Part shown: positions 23,301 to 35,400 of the stretch, one piece after another
Position numbering within the stretch: position 1 is the stretch's first letter
Layout: every line of letters starts with the position of its first letter
Made by a program: the position numbers and the translations under genes
Assembly: GCA_961205875.1 (NCBI GenBank)
Contig: OY540809.1
Coordinates: forward strand, 13,466,267 to 13,530,266
DNA from: Sialis fuliginosa
Lineage: Eukaryota > Arthropoda > Insecta > Megaloptera > Sialidae
Direction of reading: 5' to 3'
Length of the DNA stretch: 64,000 nt
Notes under the pieces: generated by a model
The model's database searches: none
Told to the model about the DNA's origin: nothing
What the model saw: the letters and a program-made list of their open reading frames with translations, nothing else

Positions 23301-26300
23301 CGGATTCAGGACGTCAAAATACATAAGGATACAATGGTCTCGTCCAATATTCATAAACTTTTTTTTTGTAAACCTGTGTTATTATTGATTTCAACAAGAT
23401 GGAGCCACCTCCCACACAGCAAACATTATTCAAGAATTGTGTAATGATAATTTGGTTGATTTTTTGTTGAAGAATGTATGTATGTATGGTCATATATGTT
23501 GTCTAAGCTCCTAGATTACAAATTCTCAAATTTGCAGCAATTTAAGAATGTTATTCTCAAAATTTTCCGCTTGCAATATCTTTGAAAGAAGATTGAAGCT
23601 AGTTATCAAAGTTAAAGGAGGAGTTATTCCCAAACACTTATTATAAATTTTCAATACATATAAATACTTTAAGAATTAAATAAAAACTTAACTGAAACTT
23701 TATTATAAATTTAATATTTAGCGTTTTCATTGTATCAGAATATAATTGTCACGGTGTATATTAGCTTCAACTTGATATCAGAGTAAAAATTGTAAAATAA
23801 ACTTGATATTTGTTTGAATTTTTGATTTATTTTAAATATTCCGAGAATATTTTAACGTCACATAATTAATAATAATAGTCCAGGAACATTAGGTTTTCTC
23901 TGGAGAAAAATTCGCAATAAGCTGAATTTTTGTATACACCTTCATTTTGTCTTCATAAATAAGATACCAAAAGTCCCCAACAATCCCATGCGAGCATACT
24001 TTTTTACAGCCCACAAAAGGTGCTAACAATTAGTTTTAAGTAAATATCTCTGTATCTATTGGTTCTATGACTAAAATAGTTATTATCAAATATAAAGTTT
24101 AGAAAATTACCTACAATAAAGATCTTACAACTTTTTTCGTACGTACAAGTAATCGTTTTCACTTATTAAGAGGGTATTCTAGTCTAAAAATGTGAAAAAA
24201 TCAAACATTTTTTTTTGCATTTTATCAATAAACAGGGTTTCAAAAATATGTGTTAAAAACCCTATACCTCAATTCCAAAAACTGACGGAGTTACAGCGAT
24301 TTGAAGATGATGCATAGTATTGAATAGATGCATAGTATATGTATAAACATTGAACGCGTTTTTCTCGAAACTGAAAATTGAAAATGGCTGCCATAATATC
24401 ACAAGATCTACTGAACCAATTGACTTCTTTGCTGTGTATATACCTTCAGTACAGATGTTATTACCACCGTTAGCAGAATTGAGTCAAAAACATTTTTCTT
24501 TATTGTGTAGATAGCGAAAGATTAAAAACATAAAAAAAATAAAAATGAATAATTACTTTTCAAAATGCTGCCATTTTTTTATTTTAATTATTACAATTAT
24601 TTTTTTTGCAACCCGCTATAGCCCAACTTATATATATAAAGAAAATTATTGGTTTTGTTGGCCACTGATATAATTACGATAAAAATTACCTACATACAAT
24701 TCATTTTTATTTTTTTTTATGTTTTTAATCTTTCGCTATCTATACAATAAAGAAAATTGTTTTTGACTCAATTCTGCTAACGGTGGTAATAACATGTGTA
24801 CTGAAGGTACACAGCAAATTTGAAGTCAATCGGTTCAGTAGATCTTGTGATATTATGGTAGCTATTTTCAGTTTTCAGTTTCGAGAAAAACGCGTTCAAT
24901 GTTTATACATAGCTGGCTATTCAATGCTACGAATCATCTTCAAATCGCTGTAACTCCGTCAGTTTTTGGAATTGAGGTATAGGGTTTTGAACACATATTT
25001 TTGAAACCCTGTTTATTGATAAAATGCAAAAAAAATTTGTTTGATATTTTCACATTTTTAGACTAGAATACCCTCTTAATAAGCGAAAACGATTACTCGT
25101 ACGGAAAAAGTTGTAAGATCTTTATTGTAGATAATTTTCTAAACTTTATATTTGATAATAACTATTTTAGTCATAGAACCAATAGATACAGAGATATTTA
25201 CTTAAAACTAATTGTTAGCACCGTTTGTGGACTGTAAAAAATTATGCTCGCATGGGATTGTTGGTATCTTATTTATAAAGACAAAATGAGGGTGTATACA
25301 AAAATTCAGCTTATTGCGAATTTTTCCCCAGACACAGCTATATTTCGTCTAAATGTACTGGACTATAAATATAAATAGTCAAATCGAATTAAAAATTTCC
25401 TATAGGTGACAAATGGAATAAATAGTCGGCTGTATAATTTTAGTGCCGATCGATAGCTAATGATGTCCTTAATAAAATATTAAATTTGCAAGGTTGTCGG
25501 CACCAGGGAAATACACAGAAAAAAATAAAAACAAAAAAACTTGACCGCCGCTTATGTTTAAATCATCGATGCAGCGAAAACGATGTGAGCTAGAGCAAAA
25601 TTGAACAGGACCCATTTGATAGAGAATGAAATTTCCTATAAAAAATAATAAAATTCATATCTCTAAAGTTAATAGTTTTTGAGTGATGGTCGTCGAAAAT
25701 CTCATGAGTAAAATGTAATTTTTGAAAAATGTCGCATTATGTCCCGATCAGCTGTAAAAAGGAATTTTGCTATTTGACGATTAATAAAAAATTTCAAAAA
25801 ATTCACTGTTTAACTAGATACTATAGGAAAGTTATTTATGGGTTCAAAAATGGGTTTCACTTTTAATTTTACAGCTGATCGGGACATAAAACGACATTTT
25901 TCAAAAATTATTAATTTTAGAAATATGAACTTTATTATTTTTTATAGGAAATTACATTCTCTATCAAATGGGTCTTGTTCAGTTTTGCTCTAGCTCACAT
26001 TGTTTTCGCTGCATCGATGATTTAAATATAAGCGGCGGTCAAGTTTTTTTGTTTTTATTTTTTTCTGTGTATTTCCCTGGTGCCGACAACCTTGCAAATT
26101 TAATATTTTATTAAGGACATCATTAGCTATCGATCGGCACTAAAACTATCCAGTCGAATATTTATTCCATTTGAATATCTAATTTGATAGGACTAAAAGT
26201 TTATCTGAAAAGTCACAGTACCTACATATGTATTTTTATATTTATGAAGGAATTCAATTATACAATTTATGGAAGCCAGTGAATATAATTGATACATATT

Positions 26301-26459
26301 CGATCGGTTGTGCATGGTTAATACTGTTTATTGATATGATATTGTACATGCTCATCACGCTGTATTTAGAAAGAGTCTTGCCGGGAAACTGTGGTGTTCG
26401 CTTGCCGTGGTATTTTCCATTTACCAAATCATTCTGGATTGCTACAAAATCAAATAAAG
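17374..26459 (+). CDS. Gene B exons 1-6: Ser-rich N-terminus, TMD1, first extracellular loop
   Basis: After the Ser-rich leader, WNKFRLLYWKNWIIHIRH starts the ABCA fold and the first helix. The loop then has three copies of an 8-residue unit (FNESEHG, FNQSEHD, FNQSVHS), rich in N-x-S, absent from A and C. Exon 2 has EYILWSPNNPIL; exon 3 GRSARYTKFLRTQLLVS and a helix; exon 4 EAMNIMGMSYVLQW; exon 5 helices; exon 6 GIQLYNLWKPVN to PGNCGVRLPWYFP. Exon 6 uses an AAG acceptor (26249), as in gene C, and follows a 4.55-kb intron full of mobile elements. Confidence 0.85.
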
Positions 26460-29400
26460 GTAAAGATGCATTAAACCTTAGGTTTTCTGTTATATGATAA
26501 ACGTATAATTATGGATCTTGGCTTCTGGGTGTAAGCCGATATCAAAATCACCGCGGAAGCCTCAAGACTTGTATAACAAACGTGTAATTTTTTTAAAAAT
26601 TGATTATTACACATTCTAGGTAAGGAAAAAACCAATACTCATAAAAAAAGTGATAAATTTGAACAAGAACCTAAGAATTTGAAACAACAAATTAGAATGA
26701 TTAATCTTGGTAAAATTTATGGAAATACTTATGCCGTCAGTAATTTCAATATGAATTTATATGAAGATCAAGTAACAGTTTTACTTGGGCACAACGGTGC
26801 TGGAAAAACGACAGTTATGAATATGCTAGCAGGTATTGTATATATGTATAAATACGAGCACTTTGGACCCGGTGTTACCCGGGCTTATAAATTTAATCTG
26901 TAAAGCAGAAATTGTCTTATATTTTTTTCGGTTAAATTATTTCTATATTGGAATATAGTAATTTCCTATTTTTAAAATTTTAATTTAAAATAAAATACAC
27001 ACCTAATTATTTGAATGTAAAAAAATTACATGCACATTATAGTAGAACCTTTATAAGTCGAACCTCGATAAATTAAAATCTTCTATAAGTCGATGAAAAT
27101 GTTAATTCCCTTCTCTTCGAGTCCTAAAACCTCCATTACTCGTAGTAATAAAGGTTACTTTAAGAGGTTTTATCAATAACCCTCTATAACTCGAAGTTAT
27201 CGTTTTGTTACCCATTTATTACCATTTTATTTATTTATTATTTATTTATTACCCAAGTTATTTAGACAACATCTGCGTATCGAATTAAATTCACGTAGCC
27301 TCTATATAACATAAAACCTTTTTACCTCAAATATTTCCCTTGAACTTATAAAGGTTTTACTGTACCGTTCCATCAATTTTATAAAAAAAAATCTAACATC
27401 GGCATTCCTTCTAACAGTATTTTATTTTTAAACATGGGCTCTCCTTTTCCCCCATTTTCTCTTATTGAAGACCCTTTTTTTAATATTATTTTCCTAACAA
27501 AAATCAATAGCGTTTTATTTGAAAAATTGAGGGCCCCCTTGTTACCACATTAATAAACTTATTCCGAAAACGGCGACGTCACATTTAGCTTCGTCGACCA
27601 GGCAATATACATATATTCCGATTTTGAGGTTTCTAAGAATAGTGGAAGATACCCTACTAGACCGGGAGCCATCAATCCCCAAAACATACGTCATCGAGTT
27701 TCGGGCTGAATTATATGCCAAATTAAAGCTATAACAATGTACTTTTTAAATCTTTCGGTTGGCCCGCTCATATCTTAGCAGTTTGGTCAGTCCGACCAAA
27801 TTAATCTTTAAAAAAGTCCAATAACTCACGAGGTGACCCTCTCCCGATTTTGTTGCAATTTCGTATACTAATAGTCCAATCAATTCTAAGGGACATGTAT
27901 TTTTTTATATGAGTGATAACGACCATTTAAGGGGTGAAAACCTCTCTCAAAATTTTACGAATTTTTCGTTTTTTCTGTATAACGCAAAAACTGTACACCC
28001 TAGAAGAAAGTGTTACATACATAAAAACATTGTTTTTTTATAAGCATTTCAATGGTATAGTAATAGTATTGAGGGAGATTTTCACCCTTTAAATGGTCGT
28101 TATCACACATAAAAAAATACGTGTCCCTTAGAATTGATTGGACTATTAGTATACGAAATTGCAACAAAATCGGCGAGAGTCACCTTGCGAATTATTGGAT
28201 TTTTTGAAGATAAATTTGGTCGGACTGACTAAACTGCCAAGATATGAGCTGGCCGACCGAAAGATTTAAAAAGTACATTGTTATAGCTTTAATTTGGTAT
28301 ATAAGTCGACCTAAATAAGCACCTTACACCCGCGCTAGCACATAACTGGACAAGATATGCCTCGGCCGACCAGCATTCGTTTTACCTACTGTAGAAAAAC
28401 TATCCGAATATAAATAATTCAGCCCGAAACTCGATGACGTACATATGTTTTGGAGGTTGATGGCTCCCGGTCTATACGGTTGATTAATAATTTCGATCAA
28501 TGAGTCAGGGCTTTTCGCTATATATTTGATAGACCCTTGAAACAATTACTATTATTAATTATTGCAGGTATGATAAAACCGTCAGAAGGCACTGCGATAA
28601 TAAACGGCTATGACATAAGCACGCAATTGTCTGTTATACGAGGCAAATTTGGATATTGTCCACAACATAATATTTTATTTGATGAATTGACAGTTACCGA
28701 GCATTTAAAATTTTACGGAAAATTGAAAGGTTGATTTTGATCCTGGCATAAATTGTTAAATTATTTATGTGTTTTCTTTATTTTAGGACAATCTGGTAAA
28801 AAGCTTAAAGAACATATAAAATATTTTTTGGAACTGATGGATATGAAAGATAAGGCTAAAACTCAAAGCAAAAAACTTTCAGGAGGGATGAAGAGAAAGC
28901 TGTCCATAGGAGTCGCTTTTTGCGGGAACCCAATATTTGTATTGTTAGACGAACCCTCGGCTGGTCTGGATCCTCAGTCCAGAAGGAACCTGTGGTCTTT
29001 CATAAATTCTGTAAAAGAAGGTACGACAATGAACGAAATTATTTAATTAAGGGGGGAAACCGCATTAGGAGGCTGATTTTAAACTTTTTTCTGAATTTTT
29101 TTGAGACGAAAAAAATAATTAACTTTGAGGTCATTTTATTCATGTTTTGAACTACATCTTAGATTTTTTTCAAGTCGTTTTTGACGGAAATGTCAAAGTT
29201 ATAAGCTGTCGCCCATTGAAAGTCGTCGTCAGAGTTAGTTGCTTGCGTGCAATGTGGAGGTCATTATTTTGATCTGAAAACAAAGGTTTTCATAGATTAT
29301 TGCAATGCTTTTTTATAAGGTGAATCAGGTTTTAGCTAAAAATGTTGAAAATTGAATATTTTACGGGAATTTGAAAAAAATCTCAATTTCCGCCGTTTTT

Positions 29401-32400
29401 TCAGTTTATTTTTAAATAAAATATACACTTTAAATTATGATATCATCCCAAAAGTTGGTTCAATTGATAGATAATTTAATAAAGAATAATTACAACTTTA
29501 TTTTCTAAGGATCGGTCAATAAATTTTTGAGCTAGAGTGCACGCAAGTAAAAAAAAACATCTGCCAAGTAAATGCACAGTGCTTCCTCGTGCTAAATTCA
29601 CTAAAACCGATAGTGTTCAGATAAATTGCCTGGCATTGGTTAACCATTTAATTTTTATACAAATTTTACTAAAAAATCTTAGTTCGAATTTTTTCTTAAA
29701 ACGCACCTGAATATTTTTTCATATATTTTTAATTTTTTGACAATTTCAATCTAAGTCTAAATTTATGCAAATGTCAAAATGACATTTAAAACGTCAAAGT
29801 GACATTTAAAACGCCAAAGTGACATTTAAAACGTCAAAATGACACTTAATATATCCAATCAAATATCAATTTAGAAAAACAAAACACGAATTTTTAAAAT
29901 TAATTTAGATAAATCTTTGTAAGGGAATATTTTACAACAAACGTAGTAGACCCATATTATAGGAAATTTAATTCTCTACAAAAAATATTCTATAAAATTT
30001 TCTCGTAACATCATGTTTCGTTCTTGAGATATCTTGAAAAAATAAATATTTTGGGGTGTCACCCCTCCCTCTTACACACGATTTTGATGATTTTGAAATG
30101 GGACCGTCCTCAAACCAAACCCAACCATCCGACCAAGTTTCAATAATATCGGTTCAGTGGTTCATGAGTTATGCGTGTGACAAGGATTCAGGGGACAGAC
30201 GGACGGACGGACGGACGGACACACGGACAGACAGACAGACACGGAACGAAAAGTGTTTGTCTTGACGTGAAACGGATAGATAAATTTAAAATTTTTAAAT
30301 TGGAGAACTTTTTTTTTGTCTCAATCTGAAACGATCACATAGCTTCTCGTATCTTCGATATTGCGAGGAAGCAAAAGTCGTTTCGAGAAAAATGTCTTAG
30401 AAATAAAACCGACGTTTCTACACAAGCCCTCTATAGTGAGCATTTACAAATAAAAATACCTTCCCTTCTAATATCCGATAGTACATACATGTAGTAAGTA
30501 AGTAAGTAACCGCTCCATTTTCTACCTACTGTGCGCTCCAGCAGTGAAGGGCGTTCCCTTTTATAGTCATAGCGTAAGAAGGACTTCGAATTTCATTTTG
30601 AAATTTTGGGAACATAATCTTGAATAGTTATACGATTTATTCAATACAAAAAATCGAATTTTTGAACCGTCTAATGTGGTTTCTCCCCTTAATTTATTAA
30701 AGAGAAACATAATTAATTTCTTTTAGATAATACTATTTTATTGACTACACATTATCTGGACGAGGCTGACATTTTAGGAGACAGGATTGCTATAATGTCT
30801 CACGGAACTCTACAGTGTTGTGGGTCATCGTTTTTCTTAAAGAAAATATATGGCAGTGGATACCATCTGATTATTGAGAAAAAGCTAAACTGTAACGTGA
30901 ATGAAGTCACAAGGTTTTTAGAAAAAAACATCAGGAATGTTAAATTAGAATCGAACATGTACTCAGAACTGAAATATCTGTTGCCAGAAAGTGAAACGCA
31001 TGCATTTCAAGAAACGTTTAGCAAATTAGAGAGGGGTAATTCTGAATTTGGTATTAATGGTTTTGGTATTTCGATGGTAACACTAGAGGAGATATTTATA
31101 AAGTGAGTGCTTTTTAAAACACTTTAAGAAAGTTTAATCATTTAAAAAAATGATTTATTTTAGAGTTGGTGCAGGACATGAAGTAAAAATGGAAGAATTT
31201 GAGTATAAAAAAAATAATGACGATTTCCAGAAAAATTGTAAGTACAACTAATAGGGAATAAATTAAACGCGCACTATTTTAAATGAAATGAGAAATAGTG
31301 AAGAGCATTAAATAACACTTAATTAACTATTATAGCAATTGTAAACAATATTGAACAGTATTTTTTGTGTTTTAGCAATAGTTAATATAAACTAGCGTTA
31401 AGAAAATATTTTTTGTTCATTAAAGAAATAAAATGATACAGAAACAAAAATGCTCCTTAAAATGGCTAAATGAGTATTAGATTGGTGAAATTTGTACTAA
31501 ATGAGCAATATCATGTATTTATATATTTTATAAATCGTACAGAGTTGATGTTCCAATAAAATACTATTGGGGCGAAATCGAGTTGGTTAGTTTTGGGTTG
31601 GTTAGTTTTCGTTAGGTTAGGTTAGGTTAGATCTATTCTAAAACATCAACAAGTGATATTTGATAGTTGTGACGTCGGTTATGGCATATTCTTCATGTTA
31701 ACCTTATTTATTTTGCAGCTAATTAAATTATACGATAATAATGAATGCAAATATTATTGCGCAAAACAAAATTTTAATGATCAGAACGGAAAATGTTATT
31801 TCTCAAATACAATATATTTAATGCTCAAAGTATATAAAATATTGCGCGCTCAAATACTACCCAAACTAACAATATTAAACACTTGAATAATAAAATGTTG
31901 TTCTTGTTTTAAAGTCGTTACAAAGAAGGATACTGTGTCCGGTTGTATGTTATACTTGTACCAATTTCAAGCAATGTTTAAAAAGAAATGTATTGTAACA
32001 ATGAGAAGTTGGAATGTTTTATTGTTACAATTGTTGGTACCAATTATGATAATTCTACCAACCTATTTTATGAATCAAACTTCCGGAGAACATCCAACTT
32101 TAAAAATTGATATAAATACTTATGGTGAAACTAGAACAGTTTTTCATACTTATAATGATTCAGATTCTGAAACTATTGAAAAATACTTCAATAAATACAA
32201 ACAATCTATCGAGGGTCCGACACATGTTGTTGAACGGAAAATATTAGAACATAGTTTGGGAAAATATTTTGAACATGTAAGATTGAATTTATATTATATT
32301 AAGGCATTAGAGGGAATGATTACAGGCATTCGGATTCCCTCAGTTCGACTGTTGTCTTTAATTGTCAATTGTTTATTTTGTTTTCAATAATTAATTTTTA

Positions 32401-35400
32401 AATTTAACAAAAATTATTTGTACTTTTTGTTCTGATTCGTTTTTGTTAGGTTATTTAGGTGTTGATTAATTATTATTACAATAATAACTAATCGTGTTTG
32501 TACTTAATTAAACTATTTTTTTGAAAAATCCTAAATAATAATTCCGTATAGTCCAGGCTGGCTAGGCTAAAAAATACCTAAAATATGAATTTTTGCGTAT
32601 AGATTTAATACTTATAGGATATGTTTCAAAAGTGGTGTAGAATAATACCCTAAGTTTGCTTTGATTTTGGTTGTCCGCGACAGGAGTTAACCATGGTTCA
32701 ATTGCAAAATTCTTCAGATTTTCTGATTTTTGCTAAATAGCGGCCTAAATAAGTATTATACAAAAAAAAGTTTCAAATAAAAGTTAAACGCTACAAAATT
32801 TCCTACAACCTCCATTTTGAAAAAAATTGAAAAATTCATTTGTTTATCCGCTACGCTGATTAAAATGGCTGAAAACACACTTTTTTTAAGTTTTAATAAC
32901 TAATAAAGTTTACAGTTTTTTAATTTGATACCCCTGGAAAATAAACTTTCTGTAGTACTGAACATTCACTGAAAATTAGGACCTGATATATTCAACTGTT
33001 TTTGTTTTTTTAAATTGTTAATAATGGAATCAAAAATTGAGTGTTTATACAATTAATTAACTCTGCCTACATAAAAAGAAGCTTTTTTTGTATCTTTTAC
33101 CGCTTATCTCGAAAACTACTAAACCGATTTTGATGCGGTTTTCACCCATAAATAAATAATTATTCAGAGCAGGTTCTTGGCTATTATTTTTTTAATATTT
33201 CTGGTTCTATGAAACAACTCAAATGGGTTAAAATAAAAAAACTCAACAATAAGATTTTAGTGTTACCATTTGCCAAAGAATTGATAAATTTTACTTTTTT
33301 ATGATGGGAATCGATTATATAAGTCTTTAAGAACACATACAAATAGTTGTACAAAAATAAAGGTTTTACAAAAACTTTTATTGTTAATCAAAGACAAGCA
33401 TGATTCCATTATTAACAATTTAATAAAACCAAAACAATTGAATATAACAGGTCCTAATTTTCAGTGAATGTTCTGTACTACAGAATGTTTAATTTCCAGG
33501 GGTATCAAATTAAAAAAACTGTAAACTTTATTAGTTATTAAAACTTAAAAAAGTGTGTTTTCAGCCATTTTAATCAGCGTAGCGGATGAACAAATGAATT
33601 TTTTAATTTTTTTCAAAATGGAGGTTGTAGGGAATTTTGTAGTGTTTAACTTTTATTTGAAACTTTTTTTGTATAATACTTATTCAGACCGCTATTTAGC
33701 AAACATCAGAAAATCTGAAGAATTTTATAATTGAACCATGGATAACTCCTGTCGCGGACAACCAAAATCGGAGCAAAATTAGGGTATTATTCTACACCAC
33801 TTTTGTAACATATCATGTAAGTAAACTGTACGCAAAAATAATCTGTTTTAGCCTCCACAGCCTGGACTAGTAGTCCACGCGAGCGAAGCCTAGTTTTATT
33901 ACAAAATGAAAATTCCAAATATTTTATTTTGAACACCTGGTACTTATTGGTTGTTTGTTTTTTATTTTAGATGGACCTTCGAATTCAAGAAAATTATGTT
34001 ATATCAATGACCTATTACAATCTAACTAATCTTACAGGATGGTATAATGATAAGTTAATACACAGTGAACCATTAAGTCTAAATGCAATTTGTAATATGT
34101 TATTAAAAATACATATCGGTGATGAGTATAACATTAATATTTATAATAAACCTGTAACAGCTGAAGAAGAAGTTGTGAGTATAATACATATTTAATGCAT
34201 TAACTGCCATGTGGATACTAAAATTGTCTCTGGACACTCCCAGTGCTGAATTAAGCAAGCGCGGGGCCCGTAGCAAATGTTATCAAGAGGCGCTTGGCAG
34301 TGGCGTCGCTGGGTGGGGGGGGGGGGGGTAAAACTCGGGGAGTAAATCGATAGTTTCACTCACTCCACCCGAAAAAAGTCAATAGGATTTTTTTTTGCAT
34401 ATAAAGCAGGCGTCACTCCCTGTGAATTTTTAATGACATAAAAATATCAGTGGGATCTATTTAAAAATATATATATTTTTTTAAATTGGATGGTCATCAC
34501 CTCTATAAACTTTCAATAATAATAAAAAGTCAATTCACTCAATTTATTAGACATTTTTCCCATTGGAAGCTTTAAATAACCAAAAACGAGGTAAATATTA
34601 TACCATAGACATAGAGCATGGACCGCGCATCTAACTCGAAAACAGAGCCGTGTCAAAAGAAAGAGATAGAAAATGGTGGGAAATCTTGAAGTTGCATTTT
34701 TGGGGTTGGAAACAATTTAGCGTTAAATAAGTATCAGTCCTTAGGAAATTCTTTATCAAAAAATCTGTTAGCTCTTTAACTATCAATTGTGGCAACGGTG
34801 TTTATAATTATTTTTTTTTTCAGATAAAAAAAAAAGAAATTTCAAACTACATTATAATTTACCCATTGTCCGTTTTGTTTTCGATGTCTATTGCAACTAA
34901 CCTTGCTATATTAGTATACTTCTATGCCCGAGAACAAAAAATAAGAGCGAAACATTTACAATTTGTTTCCGGAGCCAAAATTTTCATCTTCTGGATAACT
35001 GCTTTTATATGGGATATGATTTTCTTTATTATCACAGAATTTATCATATTTGCAGTTTTATATTCGTTTCAGATAGACACTTTGGTTAAAATTACTTCGT
35101 TAGGTATAACAAAGTTTTGAAAATAAATCAACTTATGTAGATTGAATTAACCTTATAAGTAAACCTACCCAAGTGCCACTCGCCGATATTCTTGAAACTT
35201 TGCACATACGTAGTACATCGAAAAACATTAAATAAGGCGTTTTAAGGTTAGAAAACGCATTCAAAATTGTCTGCGTGTTTTTGAGTGCTATGGCGATTTT
35301 GATATTAGTTTAACAAGATTTATGTCCGGTATTATAAAGGAGCTAACAAAATTTGCTAGCTAGCAATTACTTTCAAATGGGGTATTAATTCTGTACTAGT

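Larger units (their letters stand above)
21754..23756. mobile_element. Tc1/mariner-type transposon remnant in gene B intron 5
   Basis: CACCGTATCAATTATATTCT at the left is matched in reverse by AGAATATAATTGTCACGGTG at the right, each next to a TA dinucleotide. Between them are transposase-like pieces: FSDEKLF near 21997 and QQDGATSHTA near 23395, holding the two conserved aspartates. The frame has a stop after QYERV and is split by a 1.1-kb foldback, so the transposase is dead. Confidence 0.75.

Noticed and set aside
26833..28567. Reading gene B as a pseudogene because frames stop after each short segment
   Set aside because: Each stop lies beyond a GT donor and the next segment resumes in phase after an AG acceptor, at the same places as in gene A.
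30196..30240. GACG/GACA repeats as a functional array
   Set aside because: A plain tetranucleotide microsatellite inside a mobile element; similar runs occur in other repeats here.
31611..31630. (TTAGG)n-like run, possible interstitial telomere
   Set aside because: Only three to four units, and a similar two-unit run occurs at 9016-9026. Too short to mean more than chance or a decayed repeat.
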